DNA of 64,000 nt, taken from contig LSRX01000472.1 in NCBI GenBank assembly GCA_001939145.1, forward strand, positions 276,704 through 340,703, given 5' to 3'. The position numbers and the translations under genes are program-made. The DNA comes from Symbiodinium microadriaticum. Its lineage: Eukaryota; Sar; Dinophyceae; Suessiales; Symbiodiniaceae. The notes below the pieces were generated by a model. That model was not told where the DNA came from and did not search any database. It was given only the letters and a program-made list of their open reading frames with translations. Below, piece after piece: positions 55,806-64,000 of the stretch; the stretch's first letter is position 1, and each line of letters opens with the position of its first letter.

Positions 55806-56221
55806 CCCCCATTTGCCTATTTCCCACACCCACCGACAAGGCAGCAGTTGGGCTTGTGGTGCTGCTTTGCCAAAGCACACACGGCAGGCAGAGGAGGTCG
55901 CGCTGGAGGAACTGATTGGCCACTGAGACTTGAGAGAGGACGCAGTGCCAGGTTCCTGAGCTCCGGGTCTCGCCTGAACCTTCTCGCTTGGAGGTCCTCT
56001 GCCAAGTCGTCTGGCCGGAGGTCCGAGTGTATCTTGTCTGGGCTCACGGACGCCTCTACTCCTTCGCTGCATCACCTGTCTGGGCCGCTTTCAACCAGAG
56101 GCTGCTGGCCTGCAACGGATTCTCACAGGCTTGGCATGCAACTGATGATTTGGATGAAGCGTGCGACAGTGAATGCAACAGCTTTTCTGTCGAAGTGATG
56201 AACGTGACATGGCCCTGTCTC

Positions 56222-56881
56222 CTAGGCCCTATAGTCTATAGGCCGAGATGTAAAGGCAGAAGTCTCGTTGCACAAACGATCCGCCTTGCTTCGGCTCGCG
56301 ATGAGGCTGGCTGCCTTTGACCCCGAAGGTGAGGAGGACGGGGGTGACTCAGCCCCGGCCTCTGCCTTGGCCTTCCCCGCCGCTGCCTTGAGGCGCTGCA
56401 GTGCCTTCAAGCCCGCACTGACGTCCCGCGAAGGGCTGCCTGGATCTGCTTGCGCCTGCTGTGATTGTTGTGGAAGTCTTTCTATGGCCTCGCCAGCCAA
56501 AGAGGCCCGGGCGCGCCGCAAAGCCGCCACGGTAGAACCCAAGGTGGCGGGCTCACCGGCTTGAGTTGCGACTAGAGAGGCACGGGGAGCAGAGGTGGGC
56601 TGTGGCCGTGGGGGCTGTAGCTGCCTGAGCCTTTCAGCTTCCTGCTTGGCTTCCGAGAGCTCTGCATGGCAGCTGCTGTACTCGGAATTCAGCTCTTTGT
56701 AAGACTTCTCCAGTGACTCTGCAAGTTCCTGGGCCATAGTCTGACCCTTCCTTGTGGCCTCCAGGTCCCTCAGTGATGAGGTCAACTCTTCGGCTTTCAA
56801 CTGCAACTCCTCCGCCAGTAGCCTCTCTGCCTTATGGGCGTCAGCTTCCAGGGCGGAGCATCGAGCCTGCCATTCTTCCAC
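56222..56881 (-). CDS. Coiled-coil protein exon
   Basis: The exon starts at 56881 after GCAGAG (AG|G) and runs to a TAG at 56222. Roughly the first 105 residues are a heptad-like coiled coil (EEWQARCSALEADAHKAERL, LAEELQLKAEELTSSLRDLE, YSSCHAELSEAKQEAERLRQ). A Pro/Ala/Ser-rich tail contains further short helices (STVAALRRARASLAGEAIER, LKALQRLKAAAGKAKAEAG). An ATG-started reading from 56941 is possible but crosses the acceptor. No family can be named; a structural or scaffold role is likely. Similar coiled-coil exons occur at 59.5-59.9 and 63.5 kb. Confidence 0.7.
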   Translation of the reverse strand: MEEWQARCSALEADAHKAERLLAEELQLKAEELTSSLRDLEATRKGQTMAQELAESLEKSYKELNSEYSSCHAELSEAKQEAERLRQLQPPRPQPTSAPRASLVATQAGEPATLGSTVAALRRARASLAGEAIERLPQQSQQAQADPGSPSRDVSAGLKALQRLKAAAGKAKAEAGAESPPSSSPSGSKAASLIASRSKADRLCNETSAFTSRPIDYRA

Positions 56882-57559
56882 CTCTGCATGTCCTCGGAAA
56901 GACATCATGTAAGCAGCTCGTACAAGATGATGCGAAGTCACTCACGAAGTTGGCATGTGAATGATAGGGCTTCGTGTGCACAGGGCAATGACAAGGAGTC
57001 GATGACGACTCGTCCCGCGATCATAACTTTGCAACGATGCATGCACTGACACAACGAGCCACGGAGTTAAGACCAGGGCGAGTTGTTGCTTCTTCCCAGC
57101 AGCCTTGCTCCTGCTCTTGGGTCGGTGCATGACAACAATATATGATAGCCAGAGCTGTCCTCTGCTTCCGCACATTTGAGTCTGAGCGCCTCATTCTCCT
57201 GAAACGAGGCTGGAAGCATGACTCAAGTTCATGCATGTTCAATCACGCAGCTCAAAAAAAAACATGGTCAACTTTGACCCTCAAGCAAGCATTGACGCTA
57301 CTGCTTCTTAACAGTGGCAGACAGACAGTGCACAGTTGAGAACCGGACCGGACCAAATCATATTGCGACGCAGCCCTGTCCGACACAGGTAATTTTGCAG
57401 TATGCATTAACAGACGCCAGCCCGAGCGAGCCAAATCAAAAGATCCCCCACTTTCCCAGGCTAGCGTTAGATGAGATGCAAACTGAAGTCGTCCTACGAA
57501 TAACCATTGTCATCCCATGTCATCCCACGTAGAAACAGAGAACACAGGAGACCCAGGAA

Positions 57560-58070
57560 GAGAACGATAGAAATCCATCCAAAGTCGAGGTGGTACATGT
57601 TGAAGCAGTAGCAGTCGTATGCAGTAGTATAAAAGGTATTATAGCAGCTCGCTGTGCCCTAGTTTGGGCTTTTCCTTGCTACGGCTCCGGCAAGGTTTGT
57701 TTTGGTCCATTCTTCGGCTTGCGTTAGGATATTTTTAGGGTTTGTGGTTGCGGGGGGGGGGGGTAGTGAAAGACTTACTTGGGACTCGAATCTGCCAGGG
57801 GGTTGCTCAAAGATGTTCACAGTGTGGTCTCGTCTGGGGGTGTTAGCTGCTGCTCGTACCTCAAGGAGACTGACAAGTCCTGGAAGAGGACACCTAACGC
57901 CAACCAAACAAAAAGAGACTGTGGTGGCTCCCAACCGCTGTCCTGCTCCAGAGCTCGAAGCTTCGTAGCCTCCAAGTTCTCTGCTTCAGGACTCGCCTCC
58001 GGAACGAAGCCTGGGAGCTTTGCAATCAAAAGCCATTCGCAGGGCTCTGCCCAGAGAACCCTGAGCAACT
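57560..58070. other. No gene seen
   Basis: Competing short frames; a run of ten or more G at about 57751-57762. Confidence 0.5.
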
Positions 58071-58204
58071 GGGTTTAGGGTTTAGGGGCTTTAGGTAGGG
58101 TTTAGGGGTTTAGGGTTTAGGCACTGCCGCCTTCAGGCTAGCCTGCGCTCTCCCTCCTTCAAACTCGTTAAAGGTTTAGGGTTTAGGGGTCTATAGGGGT
58201 TTGG
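58071..58204. repeat. Interstitial telomere-type repeats (TTTAGGG)
   Basis: GGGTTTAGGGTTTAGGGG-type units at 58071-58120 and again at 58171-58204, partly degenerate. TTTAGGG is the telomere repeat known from plants and dinoflagellates. Confidence 0.85.
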
Positions 58205-58324
58205 GACCTCTGACGCCCAAAGGCCCTAAGAGTGAAGATTGCCGGCCTTCCTCGGAGCTTCGTCCAGCCGTCATCTCCAAGAGCTCCCCCTTCTCCTCCT
58301 TCCTGGGCGCATCAAAGATCATGG

Positions 58325-58845
58325 ATCCAACATTATTACTATCATTATTATTATTGCTATTATTATTATTGTTGGTATTATACTACATAACAATAATCAT
58401 TGACAAAAAATAACAACAACAATAAGAACAGCAATACTAACAAAACAATAACTTAGAATGAATCCGGTGCGCTCTCCCTGGCGTGGGCCAAGCCCAGGCC
58501 TGGCCCTGCTTTTTGAATTCTGATCCCGGAGAACCGCTTCCCCCTAATATTGAACCGGGGGGGGTGGGGGCCACCGCCCCTCCCCCCCCCCCCAATCAAA
58601 ACTCGGAAAGTGTGGTTTATTAGTAATTTTTGATGGTGTACTGTTATATCTCTACCGAGCACTTTCGAGGGGTTGTGCTCTTGCTCCCGCGCTGGCGTTT
58701 GCTCCTGCTTCTGCTCTTGCTGTTGTTCCCGCTTTTGCTCATGCTCTTGCTCTTACTCCCGCTCTTGCTTTTGCTCTTGCTGCTACTGTGCTCTTTGGGT
58801 ATTTTGAGCCTCGAAACCCTCCCCCTAATTCAGAATAGGCTTTAA
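58325..58845. repeat. ATT tract, G/C homopolymers and CTC/TGC-rich simple repeat
   Basis: TTATTATTATTATTGTT near 58330-58380, poly-G and poly-C near 58556-58594, and CTCTTGCT/GCTCCTGCT units at 58675-58795. The Leu-rich frames here are artefacts. Confidence 0.85.
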
Positions 58846-59508
58846 AGGGCAGGGATGATTTCGGGAGGATTCGCTCCAATGTGTTTTTGTTGTTAGGAGT
58901 GCTCTTTAAGAAAAGGGGGAAGTGATTAAGCATTGCCTGGCTGAATGAGTGGCTGCTTGAAGCACCCGAAGCCCTGAATAAAGGGCATACATGAAGCTGG
59001 TATCATGTTTCCAGCTGCCGAGACCCCCTTAGAGCTTCATGGGCCACATCTTAAGCCAACCTGATCGCTCCAGTGCAACCAGGCTTCAAGATCTGGCATT
59101 GCTGCGACAACTCCGCCTCAACCTTGTAGAGACGTGATGCTGTTTCGCCTGCTTCGGCCGCTGCCATTGACCTTTACAGGGAATCGCTCCCACATTTTGA
59201 GCACGTGCAACGTAGGAGCAAGCACACTCAGTGATCCTGACGGAAATTGACCCACCAGAGTTTCCTCTTCCGTCTTAAGGCAAGCCATCATGGATGCCTT
59301 GGAGGCTCGATATCTGGGTCACGGGCATGCTTTCGCAGGCACTCTCCTTCGATGGAGCAGATGTCTTCACATCAGTGCTAGAGGCCGGCAAAACCCACTC
59401 ACGATCTTATCTGCAGATCTACTGACCAACGCATCGCCGCGGCACAGAGGCATAAATTCGTGCATCACTACCAGGAACACGAGATTTTGGAAAAGTATTT
59501 CTCTTCAC

Positions 59509-59878
59509 CTTCGGAACTTTGAGGCTGCCGAGGGGCCAATTCTTGGCACCGCTGCTCTTCAGCAAGAAGCTTCTGCTGAAGCTCAGCGCCGCTCCCACTC
59601 TGGGCATCACGTGCATCTTGGCTCTCCTGGCCGGGAGTGTGCATGAGTGCTGGGTGGCCTGGGCGGCTTTGCGCTTACATTGCCACTCTTGCGACTTCCA
59701 GTACCTGCCGGACGGCGCGCCAGGCTTCTGCCAGTGACATCTCCAAAGCCTGTGCCATTTCTGCATGCGACAAACGCGACAGACCCAAGACAAGAACCAG
59801 TGCATCGTTTCTCGTCGGAGGAGTTGTCGAGTCGTCGAGGCTCTGCGAATTTCCATGTCTGCCCCAGCCGGCAGCCAC
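59509..59878 (-). CDS. Coiled-coil exons of an unknown protein
   Basis: The first piece, about 59830-59690, reads ALVLVLGLSRLSHAEMAQAL then EMSLAEAWRAVRQVLEV, followed by either a GC donor or GTAAGC (59678). The second, 59626-59509, begins after GGCCAG (AG|G), reads ESQDARDAQSGSGAELQQKL then LAEEQRCQELAPRQPQSSE, and ends at a GT donor. With the GC donor the phases join. Helical, Glu/Gln/Leu-rich; no family recognised. It may be part of the same gene as 56222-56881 or a paralogue. Confidence 0.5.
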
Positions 59879-60246
59879 ACAGAAACTGATGCTGTAAGTC
59901 CACTAGCCGAGGCAGGCTTGTGCAGAAACGCGTCCATGGCTGTGCCGACCCTTTAGCGGGCACTTAGCTTGGATGGCCTGACGGAAATGTCCGAGCGGAG
60001 TCGAACTAACACCAGTCTTCTTGTACATCTGCGGCGACTGGAAGCTGCTTTGCCCGCACAAGTGGCGGCGACTGTACAAGAACCAGAGGGCGGGCAGGCC
60101 GTGCAAATCCAGGAATTGTCAAATGTCTGCTGATGAATTGAATTATACTCACACATGGGCTAGACATACAGTGTGACATGCAGGGTCTCTTTGAGAGTGA
60201 GAGAGGAACCCTGCCATGCAGCTGACGCGCTGCCGCGCTTCAGCTC

Positions 60247-61527
60247 TTAATCGGATTCTGTGGAGTCCGAGGGTGGATTCCAGCGAGTTGGGAAGGTCTT
60301 AGCACGTCTGTTGGATCTCTCCCGGATGATCACGAACTCATCCTCGGTGCTGTCGTCATCTGCAAGCTCGATGAAGGTGCGACGGATGACCGTCTTGTGC
60401 TGCGCTGGCTGTTGCTAGCTGCATATGATCTGGCTGGCAAACACCACACGTCTATCGTCTGGAGCAAAACGAGGATCAGCATCCAATGCAAAGCAAGGAG
60501 CACATGAGCCACCGTTGGCTCGGCGATAGGCGCGCTTCTGCACCAGGAAGGCTTCAAGGAAGTCCTCTCGGATGCGCTCCCACTCGTCACGCCTGACCGC
60601 GCACTGGTAGTGAACCAACCTCTGGCCATCCAGCGAAGCGTAAGCTTTCAGGCTCATCCCGAGGTTTGCGGCAAATTGCTTGACGAAGTTCACCAAGCGA
60701 AATTTGCCATACGGGCCTAAAGGAATGCGGCTCCACGCACCAAGTTGACTCCGTTCGTCTGTCTTGATCGTGACAGATGCCGGCTCAGTTGAACCAGGTG
60801 CCAGCGGCAGCAGCGGGGGCCCTCGCTTGCAGCTGTGGATGCTAAGGACGGTGTACATGTTCGCATCCAGGGCACGCAACTCAGTGATCCCCGGGCGGTT
60901 CAAAAGGTGCGTCGCCGCCCGAAGGGCTGTGTCGATCCACAGCGCGTGGTGAGTTGACATCCATTGGTCGAACTTTTCTGCAGACACTGCGAAGATTCCC
61001 ACGAGTCCAACCTGGTCGGCAGCTTGCGGTCGGCAAGTCAGCAGGGCGTCGGCTGGATCGCACTGATTTGTGGAGAACATGAGGGTAGTGTCTTCATTTG
61101 TTGGCCAGGCCCGGCATAGCGTCTGTCGGCTAACGATGGGAACCGAGACCTCCGACAGGCCAGCGCCCGAAACCTCATTTTTGCCGAACACCAAGCTGGC
61201 CAGCTGCAGAAGCCCCCAGGATGCTGGCTGCCTTACGATTACATCGCCTGGCGCCAGCTGCTCAATCAGTTCCATGCCACCCCACACCGATGATCGCGTC
61301 TCATACGTTGCCCTCGTCTCTGGCCTGAGCAGTAGCTTGGTGGTGTCAGCATTCTGCACTCGGATATCACTAAGGGTCAACCTCAACAAGCGACCCCCCC
61401 AGGGGCAGTGGCAGTGGGACAGGCTCGACTGCCCAATACGTTCGCATACCTCCCACTCCTGCTCCGCGAACAGGTGAGGAACCGACTCGAACCACTCCAT
61501 CACATCGTTGGGACGCTCGACAGTCAT
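60247..61527 (-). CDS. Unrecognised 370-codon ORF with in-frame TAG and 55-codon extension
   Basis: ATG 61527 opens 370 codons to a TAG at 60417-60415. Reading on in the same frame gives 55 more codons of good composition (QQPAQHKTVIRRTFIELADD, STEDEFVIIRERSNRRA) to TAA at 60247. The main part mixes strands and helices (PWGGRLLRLTLSDIRVQNAD, QLAPGDVIVRQPASWGLLQL, VGLVGIFAVSAEKFDQWMST, YQCAVRRDEWERIREDFLEA) and has scattered Cys. I recognise no family. The TAG may be a leaky stop, a nonsense mutation, or the border of an intron with the codon inside it. The base after TAG begins CAA, as in some readthrough contexts (UAG CAR), but the next triplet differs. Confidence 0.7.
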
Positions 61528-61559
61528 GGCTGATTCTCCTCCGGAAAAACAGCTCTACG

Positions 61560-62590
61560 TTTGTGCTGCCTGAGCTTTGATGGCTTGCAACATATCGAGA
61601 ACCTCAGCGGAGACCAGCATGGCATCTGGCAACACGAGGCTTGCGCCCGACCAATGCTTCGCCATCACTCCACTTGTCATAAAAAACCACTCCCCCATCT
61701 CATGCACCCGGCCTGCACTTCGTTGATGTGGCTCGCACTCTCGTCCTGTTGTTCTGGCTATAAGACTGCATGCATGCGGCAGGCCAGCTTGCCAAGCTCA
61801 AGATTGCACAAAGGCCTGTCCTCATGCAGGTGTACCTCCTCAGACTGTGCGCGCAGCTCTGCTCGCAAGCGGGCCTCGCGGCCGTGGAAGGCAACCGACA
61901 TTAGAAAAAACTTTAGAAAAAGAGTCGGGGGCCAGACTAAGTGGAAACATCCTCATGGAATGCATTGTTGAATCTAAGCGCTTCGTGTGATCCTTGGATG
62001 GAACCCAAGCTTCAGGGACAAGCGAAACCATCAAGCTCCAGTATGCCTACGACGAACCAAGTTTTTGCCGGTTTTTTTCCCATGTCACGTGCAGAGTCCT
62101 TCTGGAACATTACATCTCCCCTTCTCTCCACCAGAGGTTCAGAGATGTAGTTGTGGGTCGGCATGCCATGAAGCTGGGATGGATCGAAACAGCAAGTCCC
62201 AAAATATCCACATGCAGGGGCCCATGCTTGTTCTGCTCTCGCAGAGTCAGCGTCCTTTTGCAGCTGGCCTTCGGCAAAACGGATTGCAGTTTGAATTATT
62301 AGGGTGCGAGTGTGAAGTGCGGCCGCATCGAGGTTCTTTTTTTGCTTCCCCACGTCTCTGCCTGTACATTCCACAACTTTCATTACCTTTGCTCGTTATG
62401 AACGTCAGCTCTTCGAAACTCTTGTGAGTTCTTGTTCGGGTAGTCATTACTATAGTCCTGGCATCTGGTTGCAGAGTTCAGGAAACGTCAAAAACTCCGC
62501 GATACAGTAGCGTTCCAGGTAACGGTAGCGTTCCGGGAAGTCGAAGGCAGGGACGTGGGTCGGTTGCTTGCTAGCTAGGCAAATAACCAA
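61560..62590. other. No gene I can support
   Basis: Only weak, overlapping frames upstream of the 61527 ORF. This could hold its promoter, but dinoflagellate promoters have no motif I can recognise here. Confidence 0.4.
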
Positions 62591-62594
62591 GTGC

Positions 62595-62830
62595 GCAGGC
62601 AGGCAGGGAGGCAGGCAGGAGGCAAGCAGAGGCAGGTAGCTAGGTAGGTAGGAATGTAACAGCTCCACCCAGTGGTGGAAAGTTGAACTCAAAAGGAGTA
62701 TCTGTATGTATACACATAAGCATATTATGCATGCATGGCTGGCTGGCTGGCTGGCAGGAAGGAAGGAAGGTAGGAAGGATGGATATGGATGGATGCATGC
62801 ATGCATGCATGGACGGAGGGAGGGAGGTGT
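62595..62830. repeat. AGGC, GGCT, GGAA and ATGC tetranucleotide repeats
   Basis: GGCAGGCAGG at 62597-62640, TGGCTGGCTGGC at 62735-62755, GGAAGGAAGG at 62757-62780, and GCATGCATGCATGC at 62795-62812. Confidence 0.9.
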
Positions 62831-63014
62831 GTCACACACAGACGTTCGGCATACATCCCTATATTTGACATAGTTTGACATTATGCAGTACACTGCTGTA
62901 CTTGTATAGCACTCAGTTGTAGAAGTAGGTATATCAATGCATGCAGTTGCGTAAACTAGTTAGCCCAACATGATTAAAGATGAAGAGTCGAAGATATGGG
63001 CATGGCCGGAACTA

Positions 63015-63053
63015 ATCCTAGACCCTAAGCCCTAAACCCTAAACCCTAGACCC
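63015..63053. repeat. Interstitial telomere-type repeats (CCCTAAA)
   Basis: CCCTAAGCCCTAAACCCTAA with a further CCCTAGA unit. Opposite strand sense to the block at 58.1 kb. Confidence 0.85.
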
Positions 63054-63112
63054 AGGTATCTCCCAATTTTGTGTGTCGCCAGGGCCTCTGTGGAGGCGCC
63101 TAGTCCTCCACA

Positions 63113-63184
63113 TTAGGGTCCCCCTTTTTGGGTCTCCAAGAGAGTACGGCACCCTTAAAACGGACCCTGAAAGGGACCCCTACT
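63113..63184. mobile_element. Short foldback (MITE-like) element
   Basis: TAGGGTCCCCCTTTTTGGGT is inverted imperfectly as GACCCTGAAAGGGACCCCTA, enclosing AGTACGGCACCCTTA. It shares this core with the 48.8-kb element. Confidence 0.7.
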
Positions 63185-63383
63185 ACAAGTATTTTCGAGA
63201 ACTGCCCGACTGTTCATACTGAGTTACCGCCAAGTTTGTGCCGCTGCACAAGAACTTGAACATGGAGCCAGTTCGTGCTTCTGTGTGCTTCCGATTTACA
63301 GTTCTGTTCAGGGATCATAGGAATGGAAAAGGGCAGCCGGGGAGTAACCTCCCATGCAGGTTGTCCGTGGCAGTGTAGGATGT

Positions 63384-63500
63384 CCGCCAGAGAGAGAGAG
63401 AGAGAGATAGATATATATGTATATATAGATAGAAATACATTACATACAAGTGTTTTATACATACATATATATGTATATAAATATATGTACATATATATAT
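63384..63500. repeat. GA and TATA simple repeats
   Basis: GAGAGAGAG at 63391-63407, then ATAGATAG and TATATA units; a second TATA tract is at 63650-63690. Confidence 0.88.
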
Positions 63501-63514
63501 ATATATACATATAT

Positions 63515-63602
63515 CCAAACTCGATTTTCTCCCGGCCAAAGGGCGCTCCAACTCGGCGCACTGCAGATGAAGATCTTCGAGCTCGGCCTGGCTGAAGGAC
63601 AG
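63515..63602 (-). CDS. Coiled-coil exon of an unknown protein
   Basis: After an ATTTGCAG acceptor (63604-63603) the minus strand encodes LSFSQAELEDLHLQCAELER then PLAGRKSSLD, ending in TATA repeats where the donor must lie. Glu/Leu-rich, helical. It may be an upstream exon of the coiled-coil pieces at 59.5-59.9 kb. Confidence 0.4.
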
Positions 63603-63740
63603 CTGCAAATTGCAAAAGGGTGCGATTTGTGAGCCCTTGAACTCTTGGATATCGATATATATATATATATAGATATATATATACACACACATATGCATGC
63701 AGGGACCCGGGGAAGTGGGTCCCGGTTTCGTCCCCCCCCT

Positions 63741-63975
63741 GAAGCTTAAATTCTGAAGCTTAAATTCGGCGCCTAAATTCGGTCGGTGCTGGTTGAAGCC
63801 GAAATTCGGCTGACGCTCAAATTCGGCGCCGATATTCGATCCGGCAAACGAGTGAAGCCGAAAATGGTCCTGACGCCTAAATTCGGCGCTGAAGCCTAAA
63901 TTCGGCTCACGAGTGCCTGACGCCTGAAATGCTCTTGACGCTTAAATTCGGCGCCGAAATTGGTCATCTGTCCGA
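63741..63975. repeat. AAATTCGGC-type degenerate array
   Basis: At least seven units close to GACGC(C/T)TAAATTCGGCGCC, several near-palindromic (for example GCCGAAATTCGGC at 63798-63810). The array probably continues past the right window edge. Confidence 0.8.
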
Positions 63976-64000
63976 ATGTGCGAGGGGCTACCTGAGCCCT

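Noticed and set aside
1-64000. CRISPR arrays, rRNA or tRNA genes, bacterial operons
   Set aside because: No evenly spaced direct repeats with unique spacers, no rRNA-like or cloverleaf sequence recognised, and splice structure is eukaryotic.
1-64000. Genomic relics of the dinoflagellate spliced leader
   Set aside because: I looked for the TTTTGGCTCAAG core and found no convincing match by eye; a computed search would be needed to be sure.

Overview
The window reads as nuclear DNA of a dinoflagellate, most likely a symbiodiniacean. Four signs support this. The one spliced gene I could reconstruct fully has tiny exons (18-87 bp), many GC and one GA 5' splice sites beside GT, and mostly AG|G acceptors. 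Every supported gene lies on the minus strand. TTTAGGG/CCCTAAA telomere-type repeats occur at internal positions. Genes are sparse and set among many microsatellites and an LINE-type retroelement. The genus assignment is inference.

Layout. 1-8.1 kb: a roughly 2.3-kb segment is present twice (1-2394 and 5786-8088). Between the copies lie a degenerate tandem repeat block with a long hairpin (2.48-4.55 kb) and three small exons of an unrecognised gene. 9.35-17.16 kb: a non-LTR retrotransposon on the minus strand, with CTA-type microsatellites on both sides. It encodes an ORF1, an endonuclease/reverse transcriptase with zinc fingers, a helical linker protein in another frame, and a C-terminal ubiquitin-protease (USP/C19-like) domain. 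17.7-24.3 kb: a DEAD-box RNA helicase of the Mss116 / plant RH25-26-31 type, rebuilt from 24 exons with matching reading phases and all helicase motifs.

26-42 kb: several protein-like minus-strand exons with no recognised family, many microsatellites, and about 1.6 kb of nearly pure TATTA pentamer (34.9-36.6 kb). 42.9-50.3 kb: four neighbouring minus-strand genes encode a DUF1810 protein with tandem repeats, a WWE-domain protein, a PARP-catalytic-like protein with a proline-rich N-terminus, and a protein with two WWE domains. WWE domains of known families read ADP-ribose chains and PARPs write ADP-ribose, so this looks like an ADP-ribosylation neighbourhood.

52-64 kb: a hairpin-rich repeat array, an NYN-domain (PIN-like nuclease) gene in two exons, coiled-coil exons, a 370-codon ORF continued in frame for 55 codons after a single TAG, interstitial telomere-type repeats, short foldback (MITE-like) elements (48.8, 55.7 and 63.1 kb), and an AAATTCGGC-type array at the right edge. 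I recognise no rRNA, tRNA or CRISPR array.
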